Assembly: GCA_032355985.1 (NCBI GenBank)
Contig: JAUKVZ010000003.1
Coordinates: forward strand, 372,001-436,000
Direction: 5' to 3'
DNA length: 64,000 nucleotides
From: Sarcodiotheca gaudichaudii
Lineage: Eukaryota; Rhodophyta; Florideophyceae; Gigartinales; Solieriaceae
This document shows positions 53,197 to 61,424 of this stretch, piece after piece. Position 1 is the stretch's first letter. Every line of letters starts with the position of its first letter. The translations under genes and the position numbers were made by a program. The notes beneath the pieces are model-generated. The model was not told the origin of the DNA. It did not search any database and saw only the letters and a program-made list of their open reading frames with translations.

Positions 53197-54246
53197 ATGC
53201 AGCGCCGCCAGAAGCAGTTTTTCTGCCTTCCCTTCATTCTCATCATCGCGTGCGTCATCGCGCCCTTCGCCGGCGCACAAACCGATGAACAGGCGCCCCC
53301 CGACGAGCCCGAATCGGCGCAAACCGAATCAACCGAGACGCAGGACGAGCCCATCAACCGCCCCGTCGAGCCCGGCGCCATCCCCGGCGAAGCCTCCGGA
53401 CTCGAACTGCCCAGACGCGGCGCCGAAGGCTCCAACATTCACTGGGCCTTTGACACCATCTTCACCTACAACTTCGAGACCGATCTCGATGAAGCAGGCG
53501 AAGTCTCCGTCTCAAGACTCACCAATGCCCTCGCCTACTCCGCGCCCGTCGATGACACCACACAGTTCTCCATCCGCGCCAGCAGCGAATGGTCCAGCTA
53601 CGACTTCTCCGGCGCCGATGAACTCGTCCCGCCATCATCCGATCCCTTCAGCGATGTCTTCATCTTCCGCGTCACGCCACAGCTCAACTTCCACATCGAT
53701 GAAGAATGGTCCGTCATCGTCGGCGGCGTCATCCAGTTTGCAGGCGAGATAGACGCCGACTTCTCCAAGTCTCTCACCGGCGGCGGCTTCGCAGGCGTCG
53801 GCTACCAGTACAACCCCGACCTCTCCTTCGCACTCGGCATCGCCGTCAGCACAAGACTCGAACGCGATCCCGTCGTCGTCCCCTACATCGCACTCGACTG
53901 GGCCATCGACGAAAAACGCAAACTCACCATCTCCGGCGCCGGCGGCGCGTACACCGAACAGATCGCCGACGACTTCGCATTCTCCATCATCGCCGACTAC
54001 GCCTATCGCGAATACCGACTCAATGATGTCGATGGCGTCAACAATCCCATCATCACCGATCAATCTTTCAACCTCGGCGGCAGACTCGTGTGGAGCAAAC
54101 CACAGGCCTACCAGTTCTACATCGGCGGCGGCGCCGTCCTCTACCAGGAGTTCACGCGCCAGCGAGGCAGCGACGGCCACAAACTCAACAAGGAAAAAAC
54201 CGACCCCACCGGATACCTCGAGGTCGGATTCAGTCTCTACTTCTGA
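53197..54246 (+). CDS. Putative outer membrane beta-barrel protein
   Basis: The product has 349 residues. A signal peptide (QFFCLPFILIIACVIAPFAG, cleaved near AGA-Q) is followed by an acidic Pro/Glu-rich linker of about 50 residues. The rest consists of alternating amphipathic strands (WAFDTIFTYNFETDLDEAGE, FSIRASSEWSSYDFSGADEL, LSFALGIAVSTRLERDPVVV) ending GYLEVGFSLYF. The terminal Phe after a last strand is the classic BAM-substrate signature. I do not know its family (DUF6268-like perhaps). GGAGG lies 5 nt before ATG 53197. Confidence 0.7.
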   Translation: MQRRQKQFFCLPFILIIACVIAPFAGAQTDEQAPPDEPESAQTESTETQDEPINRPVEPGAIPGEASGLELPRRGAEGSNIHWAFDTIFTYNFETDLDEAGEVSVSRLTNALAYSAPVDDTTQFSIRASSEWSSYDFSGADELVPPSSDPFSDVFIFRVTPQLNFHIDEEWSVIVGGVIQFAGEIDADFSKSLTGGGFAGVGYQYNPDLSFALGIAVSTRLERDPVVVPYIALDWAIDEKRKLTISGAGGAYTEQIADDFAFSIIADYAYREYRLNDVDGVNNPIITDQSFNLGGRLVWSKPQAYQFYIGGGAVLYQEFTRQRGSDGHKLNKEKTDPTGYLEVGFSLYF

Positions 54247-54370
54247 TCGCAACGCAACGCGGCGCCAGACAGGCGGTACCCACCAGCGGCGCCATCACAC
54301 GCACAACGCGCGCTGCGCAGATTTCACAAGCACCGGAAAACAGACAGCCCAGACTCACGAGGAACGACCC

Positions 54371-55561
54371 ATGCGCAGACGCGAATTCATCCAGACCTCA
54401 GCCCTCGCCGGCGCAGCCATCGGCATCGGAAGCGCCGCCAGCCTCACGCGCGCCCAGCCAGTGCGACCGGCAAACCAGAAGGTCAAGAACATCCTCGTCA
54501 TGGGCGGCACCGGATTCATCGGCCCCCACATCGTCAACAAGCTCATCGAAGAAGGCCACACCGTCACCCTCTTCAACCGAGGCAAGACCAACCCCCATCT
54601 CTTCCCCCACCAGCGCAAGCTCGTCGGCGATCGTTCAACAGGCGATCTCGAAGCCCTCAAGGGCCAGAAGTTTGACGTCGTCATCGACACCAACGCCTAC
54701 TTCAAACGCGCCGTCGTCGAAGCCCTCAACGTCCTCAAAGACAACATCGATCAGTACGTCCTCATTTCAACCATCTCCGTCTATCCAAACTTCGCAAAGG
54801 TCGGCATCACCGAGGACGATCCCACAGCCACCATCGACAACGAGGAAGTCGAAGAGATCACCGGCACGACCTACGGCCCGCTCAAAGCGCTCTGCGAGCA
54901 GGCCGCCGAAGAGATGATGCCCGGCCGCGTCACCGTCATCAGACCCGGACTCATCGTCGGACCGCGCGACAACACCGATCGCTGGACCTACTGGCCCGTC
55001 CGCATCCAGCAAGGCGGCCGCATCATCGCCCCCGGCCCCGGCACCGCGCCCCTTCAGCTCATCGATGTGCGCGACCTCGCCAACTTCGTGGCGCATACGT
55101 CATGGCAGGACATCACCGGCGTCTACAACTGCACCGGCCCGGCGCATCCCTTCCACTTCACCGAAATGCTCTTCGGTTCAAAGGGCGCCATCGGCGGCGA
55201 CGCCGAGTTCGTCTGGATCGATCCCTCATTCCTCGAACAGCATCACGTCTCACCCTGGCAGAACCTCCCCCTCTGGATCCCGGCCGAAGGCGACTACAAG
55301 GGCTTCGCCAGCATCGATTGCAGCCGCGCGATCAAGCAGGGACTGCACTTCCGCCCCATCGGCGAAACCGCCCGCGCCACCATCGACTGGTGGAACACGC
55401 TCGATGAAGAACGCCGCAAGAATCCCAAGTGGCCCTGGCTCTCCCGCGAACGACAGGCCGAAGTCATTCGCGCCTGGGATGACTATCAGGCCAACGGCGG
55501 CGCCGAATCCGACGCCCATCACGGCCACGACCACAGCGGCCATGATCATCCCCACGAGTGA
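54371..55561 (+). CDS. Tat-exported NAD-dependent epimerase/dehydratase-like protein with His-rich tail
   Basis: The product has 396 residues. The twin-arginine signal RRREFIQTSALAGAAIGIGS sends it out folded. The Rossmann motif is ILVMGGTGFIGPHIVNKLIE. The SDR catalytic Tyr/Lys lie in TYGPLKALCEQA. The protein otherwise matches extended short-chain dehydrogenases of the sugar epimerase or RNA-binding (CSP41) kind, with NCTGPAHPFHFTEMLF. The last 14 residues are HHGHDHSGHDHPHE, a metal-binding-type tail unusual for the fold. GAGGA lies about 8 nt before the ATG. A cofactor outside the cytoplasm would have to be exported with the enzyme. Confidence 0.8.
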   Translation: MRRREFIQTSALAGAAIGIGSAASLTRAQPVRPANQKVKNILVMGGTGFIGPHIVNKLIEEGHTVTLFNRGKTNPHLFPHQRKLVGDRSTGDLEALKGQKFDVVIDTNAYFKRAVVEALNVLKDNIDQYVLISTISVYPNFAKVGITEDDPTATIDNEEVEEITGTTYGPLKALCEQAAEEMMPGRVTVIRPGLIVGPRDNTDRWTYWPVRIQQGGRIIAPGPGTAPLQLIDVRDLANFVAHTSWQDITGVYNCTGPAHPFHFTEMLFGSKGAIGGDAEFVWIDPSFLEQHHVSPWQNLPLWIPAEGDYKGFASIDCSRAIKQGLHFRPIGETARATIDWWNTLDEERRKNPKWPWLSRERQAEVIRAWDDYQANGGAESDAHHGHDHSGHDHPHE

Positions 55562-55584
55562 CGCGCGAAACGCCCTGAACTGAA

Positions 55585-57030
55585 GTGACCGCGCAACACA
55601 ACAATACAACGAACGAAAAGAGCAGCCGATCAGCGATCTGGCTGCTCTTTCAAATGCGCCGGCAGGAAATCACACCCGCCCTGTGCGCAGGCGCCCTGCT
55701 CTTCTGCCTCCTCTTCATCAACTACATCCTCCGCCCGCTGCGCGAGACCATCGGCATCAGCGGCGACGACAAAGTGCTCGAATACCTCTACTACGGCACG
55801 TTCGGCTCGATGCTCGTCCTCAATCCCATCTTCGCCCTGTTGGTCGCCCGCTATCCCCGCCGCCGCTTCATCCCCTACGCCCTGCGCTTCTTCGCGCTCA
55901 ACATGCTTCTCTTCGTCGCCCTCATCCCCATCCTCGATGAGAGCGCCAAAGTCTGGCTCGGACGCGTCTTCTTCGTCTGGCTCTCCGTCTTCAACGTCTT
56001 CGTCGTCTCCCTCTTCTGGGGCTTCATGGCGGATACCTACCGCAATGAACAGGGAAAACGACTCTTCGGCATCCTCTCCGTCGGCGGCTCACTCGGCGCC
56101 ATCGCCGGCAGCGCCTTCGCGCAACACATCTCAACCGCCATCACCGACGCCCGAGGCGCCACCTTCACGCTCGGCGTCTGCCTGCTCATCAGCGCCGTCG
56201 CCATCGAAGCCGCGGCACAACTCTCGCGCATCGTCAATCGCATGGGCGAACGCTTCGAAGCACAGAACACCGATCAGCCCGACGCGCCCGAACTGACCAA
56301 ACACAAAGCCGACACAAAGATCGGCGGCAGCGCCTGGGAAGGCTTCATCGACGTCCTCAGAAGCCCCTACCTCCTCGGCATCTGCCTCTTCATGCTCTTC
56401 TACTCACTCACCTCGACCATCATTTACTTCGAAAAAGCGCACATCGTGAAGGACGCCTTCGAGTCCGACGCCAGCCGCCAGGCCGCCTTCGCGCAAATCG
56501 ACTTCTGGACCAACATCGCCACCTTCTTCATGCAGCTCTTCATCACCGGGCGCATCATGACCATGATCGGCGTCGGCGCCGCCCTTGCCGCACTCCCCCT
56601 CGTCGTCACCATCGGCCTCGGCGGCCTCGTCATCGCCCTCGGCCAACCCGCCGACAACTCAACCCTCATCCTCGGCATGGCGCCCGCCCTCTTCGTCCTG
56701 ATCATCTTCGAAGCCGCACGCCGCTCCATGAACTACGGCGTCTCCCGCCCCGCCCGCGAAGTCCTCTACACCGTCGTCGCGCGCGACGAAAAGTACAAAG
56801 CCAAGAGCCTCATCGACACCGTGATCTACCGCGGCGCCGACGTCCTCGGCGCCCGCGCATTCAACTTCATGAAGATCACACTCGAAGCCTCCCCCGCCAC
56901 CATCGCCCTCGCCGCCGCCCCCATCGGCATCGCCTGGACAGCCCTGGCGATCACACTGGGCATCGTGCAGCGGAAGAAAGCGCTGCGCAATCAGGAACGA
57001 ATAGAACACCTCGGACGTGGAGACGAATAG
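55585..57030 (+). CDS. NTP/NDP-exchange-type carrier (Npt/Tlc-like, MFS-related)
   Basis: The product has 481 residues and about 12 membrane helices. The start LFCLLFINYILRPLRETIGI and the following LEYLYYGTFGSMLVLNPIFA are in the style of nucleotide transporters (TC 2.A.12, COG3202) rather than sugar MFS proteins. VSVFWGFMADTYRNEQGKRL-like text and LIIFEAARRSMNYGVSRPAR, then EVLYTVVARDEKYKAKSLID, are further hallmarks. In intracellular bacteria such carriers exchange ATP for ADP with the host. In free-living lineages the substrate is unclear. Starts at GTG 55585; a run of three paralogous genes follows after 9 bp. Confidence 0.8.
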   Translation: MTAQHNNTTNEKSSRSAIWLLFQMRRQEITPALCAGALLFCLLFINYILRPLRETIGISGDDKVLEYLYYGTFGSMLVLNPIFALLVARYPRRRFIPYALRFFALNMLLFVALIPILDESAKVWLGRVFFVWLSVFNVFVVSLFWGFMADTYRNEQGKRLFGILSVGGSLGAIAGSAFAQHISTAITDARGATFTLGVCLLISAVAIEAAAQLSRIVNRMGERFEAQNTDQPDAPELTKHKADTKIGGSAWEGFIDVLRSPYLLGICLFMLFYSLTSTIIYFEKAHIVKDAFESDASRQAAFAQIDFWTNIATFFMQLFITGRIMTMIGVGAALAALPLVVTIGLGGLVIALGQPADNSTLILGMAPALFVLIIFEAARRSMNYGVSRPAREVLYTVVARDEKYKAKSLIDTVIYRGADVLGARAFNFMKITLEASPATIALAAAPIGIAWTALAITLGIVQRKKALRNQERIEHLGRGDE

Positions 57031-57039
57031 ACACATGAC

Positions 57040-58467
57040 GTGTCCATTTCCCGAGCGACTCTGATCACGCTCCTCTTCCTCTGGTCGCTCCTCTTCTGCC
57101 CCATCATCCATCGCGCTGTACGACTCGTCATCGCCGAGGGCGAACCTCCGCCACCCGCGCCGCTGCAGGCGCCCGCGGCAGACATCATTCCGGCCGACGA
57201 CAACGCAGCCATCCCCATCGCCCGTGCATGGATCGAACTCTGCCGCACGCAGGGCGTCCCCGCCGTGCCCGCCGAAGATCCATACCCGATCTCAACATGG
57301 ACGCCCGCCGAACTGGACTGGGCGCGCAACAATATCGCTCAACTTCAAATCGTCTTCGACCTCACTGATCAGGCGACGCAGCGACCAGGTACGGCGTTCC
57401 ACTTCAACCCCCGCGATCCACTCTTCGCCGATGTCGATCCCGACATCATCAAAATCAACTGGTACGGCGTCCTCGCCACGCTCATCGCCCATCGCGTCGC
57501 CGCCATGCGCGTCGCCGCAGCCGATGCCGATTGGAACGCCTATATCCACCACGCTCGCGGCGCCATTAACCTCGCCCGAACCGCCCGCGATGCCGAGGAT
57601 GACGCCGTCTCCGCGTACAGCGTCTGGCTGCTTCGCGACATCTCGTGGGAAATCGGCGCCCGCATTGCACAACATGACTACTCGCCGGATATCTGCGCGC
57701 AACTCATCGACATACTCCGCGATGTCCCGCAAACCAAAGGCCCGAGCCCCACTGCGCTCTTCATGCACGCTCAATACATGCGCTCCCTCCTGCGCATGGG
57801 CTATTCAAGTGATGGTCTCCCCGTCCTTTCACGCTTCACCAGCCGCCGCGCGCCGGATGCAATCAGAGAGCGCATGTTCAACCTCTTCGCACTTGATCTC
57901 GCGTCATACGATCGCGCGATCAGGCAGCTTGAGGACTACACGGATCGCTCAATGCAGTGGTACAACCAGAACACCGCGCAATATGACACAACGCGACACA
58001 TGTTCCGCAGCGCAATCGCCAATCACGACTACCTCTCCCCCGTCTACGGCCGCGCACGATCAATCAGAGGCGGTCCGTTCCGCCGCCTCGCCCGCATGAC
58101 CGGATACCCATGGAGCGTCGATCCGCTGCGCACCGGTTTTGGCGACCACCCGCAGTACGGCGCCTTCTTCAAGCCGCTGTACGATTTCGACACACTGATC
58201 GCCGCCATGACCGTCGCGCTGCGCGTCGAGATATACGCGATCGAGCACGGCAATCTGCCCCCTTGCCTCGAACTCGCCATTGAAGATCCCGAAGATCGCC
58301 TCGACCCGACTTCCGGCATGCAGTTCAACTACATCCGCAAGCTCGCAACCTACAGCCGAGGGATCTTCGGCCTCAGAGTTCCGAATAGACACAATGCCTA
58401 CAGCGGCAATGACTTCGAACCCACACCACGACGCCCGCCCTTCAACGCGAACCCAACAACCAACTAA
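57040..58467 (+). CDS. Membrane-anchored protein, tandem paralog 1 of 3
   Basis: The product has 475 residues. One N-terminal anchor, LITLLFLWSLLFCPIIHRAV, is followed by a large soluble portion. Shared with paralogs 2 and 3: ADDNAAIPIARAWIEL, a helix of type LDWARNNIAQLQIVF, NAYIHHARGAINLAR, SSDGLPVLSRF, RAIRQLEDYTDRSMQWYNQ and, near the C-terminus, ALRVEIYAIEHGNLPPCLE. I recognise no characterised family; the last motif recurs in many planctomycete proteins of unknown role. GTG start at 57040, 9 bp after the carrier gene. Confidence 0.7.
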   Translation: MSISRATLITLLFLWSLLFCPIIHRAVRLVIAEGEPPPPAPLQAPAADIIPADDNAAIPIARAWIELCRTQGVPAVPAEDPYPISTWTPAELDWARNNIAQLQIVFDLTDQATQRPGTAFHFNPRDPLFADVDPDIIKINWYGVLATLIAHRVAAMRVAAADADWNAYIHHARGAINLARTARDAEDDAVSAYSVWLLRDISWEIGARIAQHDYSPDICAQLIDILRDVPQTKGPSPTALFMHAQYMRSLLRMGYSSDGLPVLSRFTSRRAPDAIRERMFNLFALDLASYDRAIRQLEDYTDRSMQWYNQNTAQYDTTRHMFRSAIANHDYLSPVYGRARSIRGGPFRRLARMTGYPWSVDPLRTGFGDHPQYGAFFKPLYDFDTLIAAMTVALRVEIYAIEHGNLPPCLELAIEDPEDRLDPTSGMQFNYIRKLATYSRGIFGLRVPNRHNAYSGNDFEPTPRRPPFNANPTTN

Positions 58468-58516
58468 TCCACCTCCCCCACCCCTCCCCCACAACAACAA
58501 CTAAACTCAAAGCGCC

Positions 58517-59926
58517 ATGCCCCTCGCGCCCAAACGAGCCGCCCCGCGCATACTCCTCATCCTCTGGGCGATCCTCTTCTTCGCGCTCACCCACCGCGCC
58601 ATAAGACTCGTCATCGCCGATCGCGCCGATGTCAGCGCGCAGAAAGAAGCCCTCAACGACTTCGCCACCCGCCTCGGCCCACCCGAAGAAAACGCCCAAC
58701 TCCCCCTCCTCAATGCCCACCTCGCCTTCAAACGCCTCGGCGTCAACCCCCCGCAGGATGAAGACTGGCCCGACGCGCTCGACCCATGGACTGAAGAAGA
58801 CGCCGAGTTCGCCCGAGCCGTCCTGCGGGATGCGCCTGATGTGCTCACGCATCTGAAGGAAGCCGCGAGTTGCTCGTTTCTCTTCTTTGAAGAGAATCCG
58901 GACGGCTCACTCAAGGCCGTCGAACTGCCCGTGTTCGATGCCGACGAGCACGCACATGAAATGATCGGCAAGAGCTACACGAAGTACGAAATGGTCATGA
59001 GCGCCTACTGGCATTTCCGACTCGCCCTGCGACTTGCCGCCTATGAACGAAACTGGCCGCGCTATCTCGAGTTGGTCGATCTCGGCCTCGCCATATCCGA
59101 GCTTACGCGCGAATCCCCACAAGGCATGCCAGTCGCCTCGTTCATCGTTCATGCCGAAACAATCTGCGCACAGTCAAAAAAATGCGCCGCCAGTGGCATC
59201 CTGCCTTCCGATGTCGCGCTCTCGCTCATCGAGCGCCTCAAGACGTTCGGTGTCCTCGAAGGCCCTTCGGAAATCTTCCTCGATTACAGCGCCACAAAAT
59301 CGCGCATTTACTTGCGAGAGACATACAGCGAAGACGGCGTCCCCGTCCTTCGTTCGCCGCATCTTTCGCGCGAGTCCCCAGAGATCTACCACCGCCTCGG
59401 CGCCCTGCAAGGCTACGACCTCCCATCACTCGCCGCGGCAAGCAGACACCTCGATCGCTATCTCGATCGCACCCGCGCCTGGTACGCGCAATCAGATCAA
59501 TTGTTTGACGAGTCGGACGAGTTCTTTGCCGATCTCGGCGATCGCACAAATCACACAAGCCCTGTAAATGACCGGCAGAACCGCATATACGACAGAATTA
59601 GTCCGCCACCTGCAGGCAGCACATCAAAGCTCAAGAATCCACATGCAGGCATCATGCTTCAGGTCAGAAGAGACCTCGACACCAGCATCGCCCTCACCAT
59701 CGCCGGGTTGCGCATCGACCTCTTCCGCCAACAATACAACCGTCTCCCCGAGACGATCGAAGAAGCCGTTCCTGACGATGAGCGCTTTGACCCTGTCGGC
59801 TACACCTACTTCGCGCTCGATGTTTCGGATGACTCCGTGAGCGGCATAGTCTTCTCAATCTGGTCGACCCACCCCCGCCGGGAAGAAGGCAGATGGCATC
59901 GCTTCGCACCGTACGGAGACCCCTGA
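58517..59926 (+). CDS. Membrane-anchored protein, tandem paralog 2 of 3
   Basis: The product has 469 residues. The N-terminal anchor is ILLILWAILFFALTHRAIRL. The diverged common blocks are PPEENAQLPLLNAHLAF, EDAEFARAVLRDAPDVLTHL, RYLELVDLGLAISEL, SEDGVPVLRSPH, SRHLDRYLDRTRAWYAQ and LRIDLFRQQYNRLPETIEEA, with VPDDERFDPVGYTYFALD after it. Identity with its neighbours is low but the blocks keep order and spacing, indicating old duplications. TAAACT lies 9 nt before the ATG and there is no ribosome-binding site; the 49-bp spacer is C-rich. Function unknown. Confidence 0.7.
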   Translation: MPLAPKRAAPRILLILWAILFFALTHRAIRLVIADRADVSAQKEALNDFATRLGPPEENAQLPLLNAHLAFKRLGVNPPQDEDWPDALDPWTEEDAEFARAVLRDAPDVLTHLKEAASCSFLFFEENPDGSLKAVELPVFDADEHAHEMIGKSYTKYEMVMSAYWHFRLALRLAAYERNWPRYLELVDLGLAISELTRESPQGMPVASFIVHAETICAQSKKCAASGILPSDVALSLIERLKTFGVLEGPSEIFLDYSATKSRIYLRETYSEDGVPVLRSPHLSRESPEIYHRLGALQGYDLPSLAAASRHLDRYLDRTRAWYAQSDQLFDESDEFFADLGDRTNHTSPVNDRQNRIYDRISPPPAGSTSKLKNPHAGIMLQVRRDLDTSIALTIAGLRIDLFRQQYNRLPETIEEAVPDDERFDPVGYTYFALDVSDDSVSGIVFSIWSTHPRREEGRWHRFAPYGDP

Positions 59927-59959
59927 CAACACGCAGCATTCTCCACCTACACTCCCCCC

Positions 59960-61357
59960 ATGCCGCCCCTCAAAACCGCATGCCGCCTGCTCCTCATCAC
60001 CTGGGCCATCGCCTTCTGCTGGTTCACGCACACGTGCGTCATGCTCGTGACAGCGACACCACGCCAGTACAAGATCGATCGCGTCGCTCTCAACGAAATC
60101 CAGCTTGAAGGCATCGCGCCAGAAGACAACGCAGCGCCGCTCTTAGTCGAAGCATGGATCGAGACGTTTCGCGTCGTCGGAGAAGTCGATTGGCCCGACC
60201 CTGATTATCGCTGGGATGACAACGATCTTGATTACGCCCGCGAGTTCGTCGACTCGATACGGCATACCTTTCCCCTGATCGAACAAGCCATTCAGCGGCC
60301 ACATCTCGTATTCGAAATCGACAAACAAGGGCGCATCGCATCTTTTGAAGACGTGCCGAAGGGCGTCGATCCAATTATCGACCGGTGGCGCAATAAGCCG
60401 GCCCGGTTTGTCACAATGGTCGGAAACCTCGGCTTCGTGCAGATCTCTGCAGCCCGAGTGGCAGTCCGCGACGAAGATTGGGACGCCTACCTTCACCACA
60501 TGAACTGCGCCATTGGCCTTTTCGAACTCTCGCGCAGGTCACCGCAGTTGTTCGAACTCTATACCGGGGTGGAGATCCTCAGCAACGTGGACACCGAAAT
60601 CCGCGCGCGTGTCGCAAGCAATGACTATCCGGAGCACGTTTCCGAATCGCTGCGCAACCGCATCAGCGAGATTGAGCCATTCCGCGGCCCCAGCAGAGGC
60701 ATGCTCGCCACCTACGAAGCAAACTCACGCGCCAGTCTCGCAAGCGAGTACGACGAGTACGGCTATCCGATCTTCGCCGCCACCGACGGCTTCCGTGCGC
60801 TGCCCACCGTAAGAGTGCATCTCAGTTCCCTATTGGGTTTAGGCCTTCCTCGATACACAACTGCGCTCGCGAGGCTTGAGCGGTACTTCATGAAGACGCG
60901 CGATTGGTACGCCACGGAGCGGCCCTGGCTCGATTATGAACTGACCTTCTTCACCGGCCCACCCCTGCTCCGACAGGACACTGCTACGCCAACCAGAAAT
61001 CGCGAGCGTCGGATCGAAAACCTGTGGAGACTCCGCCGTTGGACTTGGGATTGCGAACCCAGTATCGCTGGGGATCTGGCGCCTCACTACCACACCAATA
61101 CGCAACGCGCCATCATGCTTACAACGTTGCGGCTGCACGAATACAGGCTCCAACGAGGCAGACTGCCAAATTCCGTTGCAGACGCCGTTCCTATTGAAGA
61201 GCGCACTTGTCCAGATGGGGCCGGACAAATCACGTTCCCTTCAGTGAACCATAACCTTGGCACGGCCTTCACCGTCAGGGTCCCGCAATACCTGCCGACA
61301 GGATCTGGCATTACCATTCACACCTTTTCCGAGCGGATAAAGCTTCGCTTTGAGTAG
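59960..61357 (+). CDS. Membrane-anchored protein, tandem paralog 3 of 3
   Basis: The product has 465 residues. The anchor is LLLITWAIAFCWFTHTCVML. The common blocks are PEDNAAPLLVEAWIETF, NDLDYAREFVDSIRHTFPLI, DWDAYLHHMNCAIGLFELSR, DEYGYPIFAATDGFR, ARLERYFMKTRDWYATE and TLRLHEYRLQRGRLPNSVAD. Its base composition looks less GC-rich than that of its neighbours, mainly in the last 300 bp. CTGACA (59923-59928) and TACACT (59948-59953), 19 nt apart, lie just upstream, with ATG 6 nt after. This may give a leaderless message. Function unknown. Confidence 0.7.
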   Translation: MPPLKTACRLLLITWAIAFCWFTHTCVMLVTATPRQYKIDRVALNEIQLEGIAPEDNAAPLLVEAWIETFRVVGEVDWPDPDYRWDDNDLDYAREFVDSIRHTFPLIEQAIQRPHLVFEIDKQGRIASFEDVPKGVDPIIDRWRNKPARFVTMVGNLGFVQISAARVAVRDEDWDAYLHHMNCAIGLFELSRRSPQLFELYTGVEILSNVDTEIRARVASNDYPEHVSESLRNRISEIEPFRGPSRGMLATYEANSRASLASEYDEYGYPIFAATDGFRALPTVRVHLSSLLGLGLPRYTTALARLERYFMKTRDWYATERPWLDYELTFFTGPPLLRQDTATPTRNRERRIENLWRLRRWTWDCEPSIAGDLAPHYHTNTQRAIMLTTLRLHEYRLQRGRLPNSVADAVPIEERTCPDGAGQITFPSVNHNLGTAFTVRVPQYLPTGSGITIHTFSERIKLRFE

Positions 61358-61424
61358 GTCTTCCCGAAGCTTGTTCAGACTCCGAGGCTCGCCCCTCCCC
61401 AATCCCGTACCATCCCCCAACACC

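Noticed and set aside
59960-61357. Recent horizontal transfer of paralog 3 because of its lower GC
   Set aside because: The drop is modest and the protein keeps the same block order as its neighbours, so simple relaxed composition in a diverged copy explains it.
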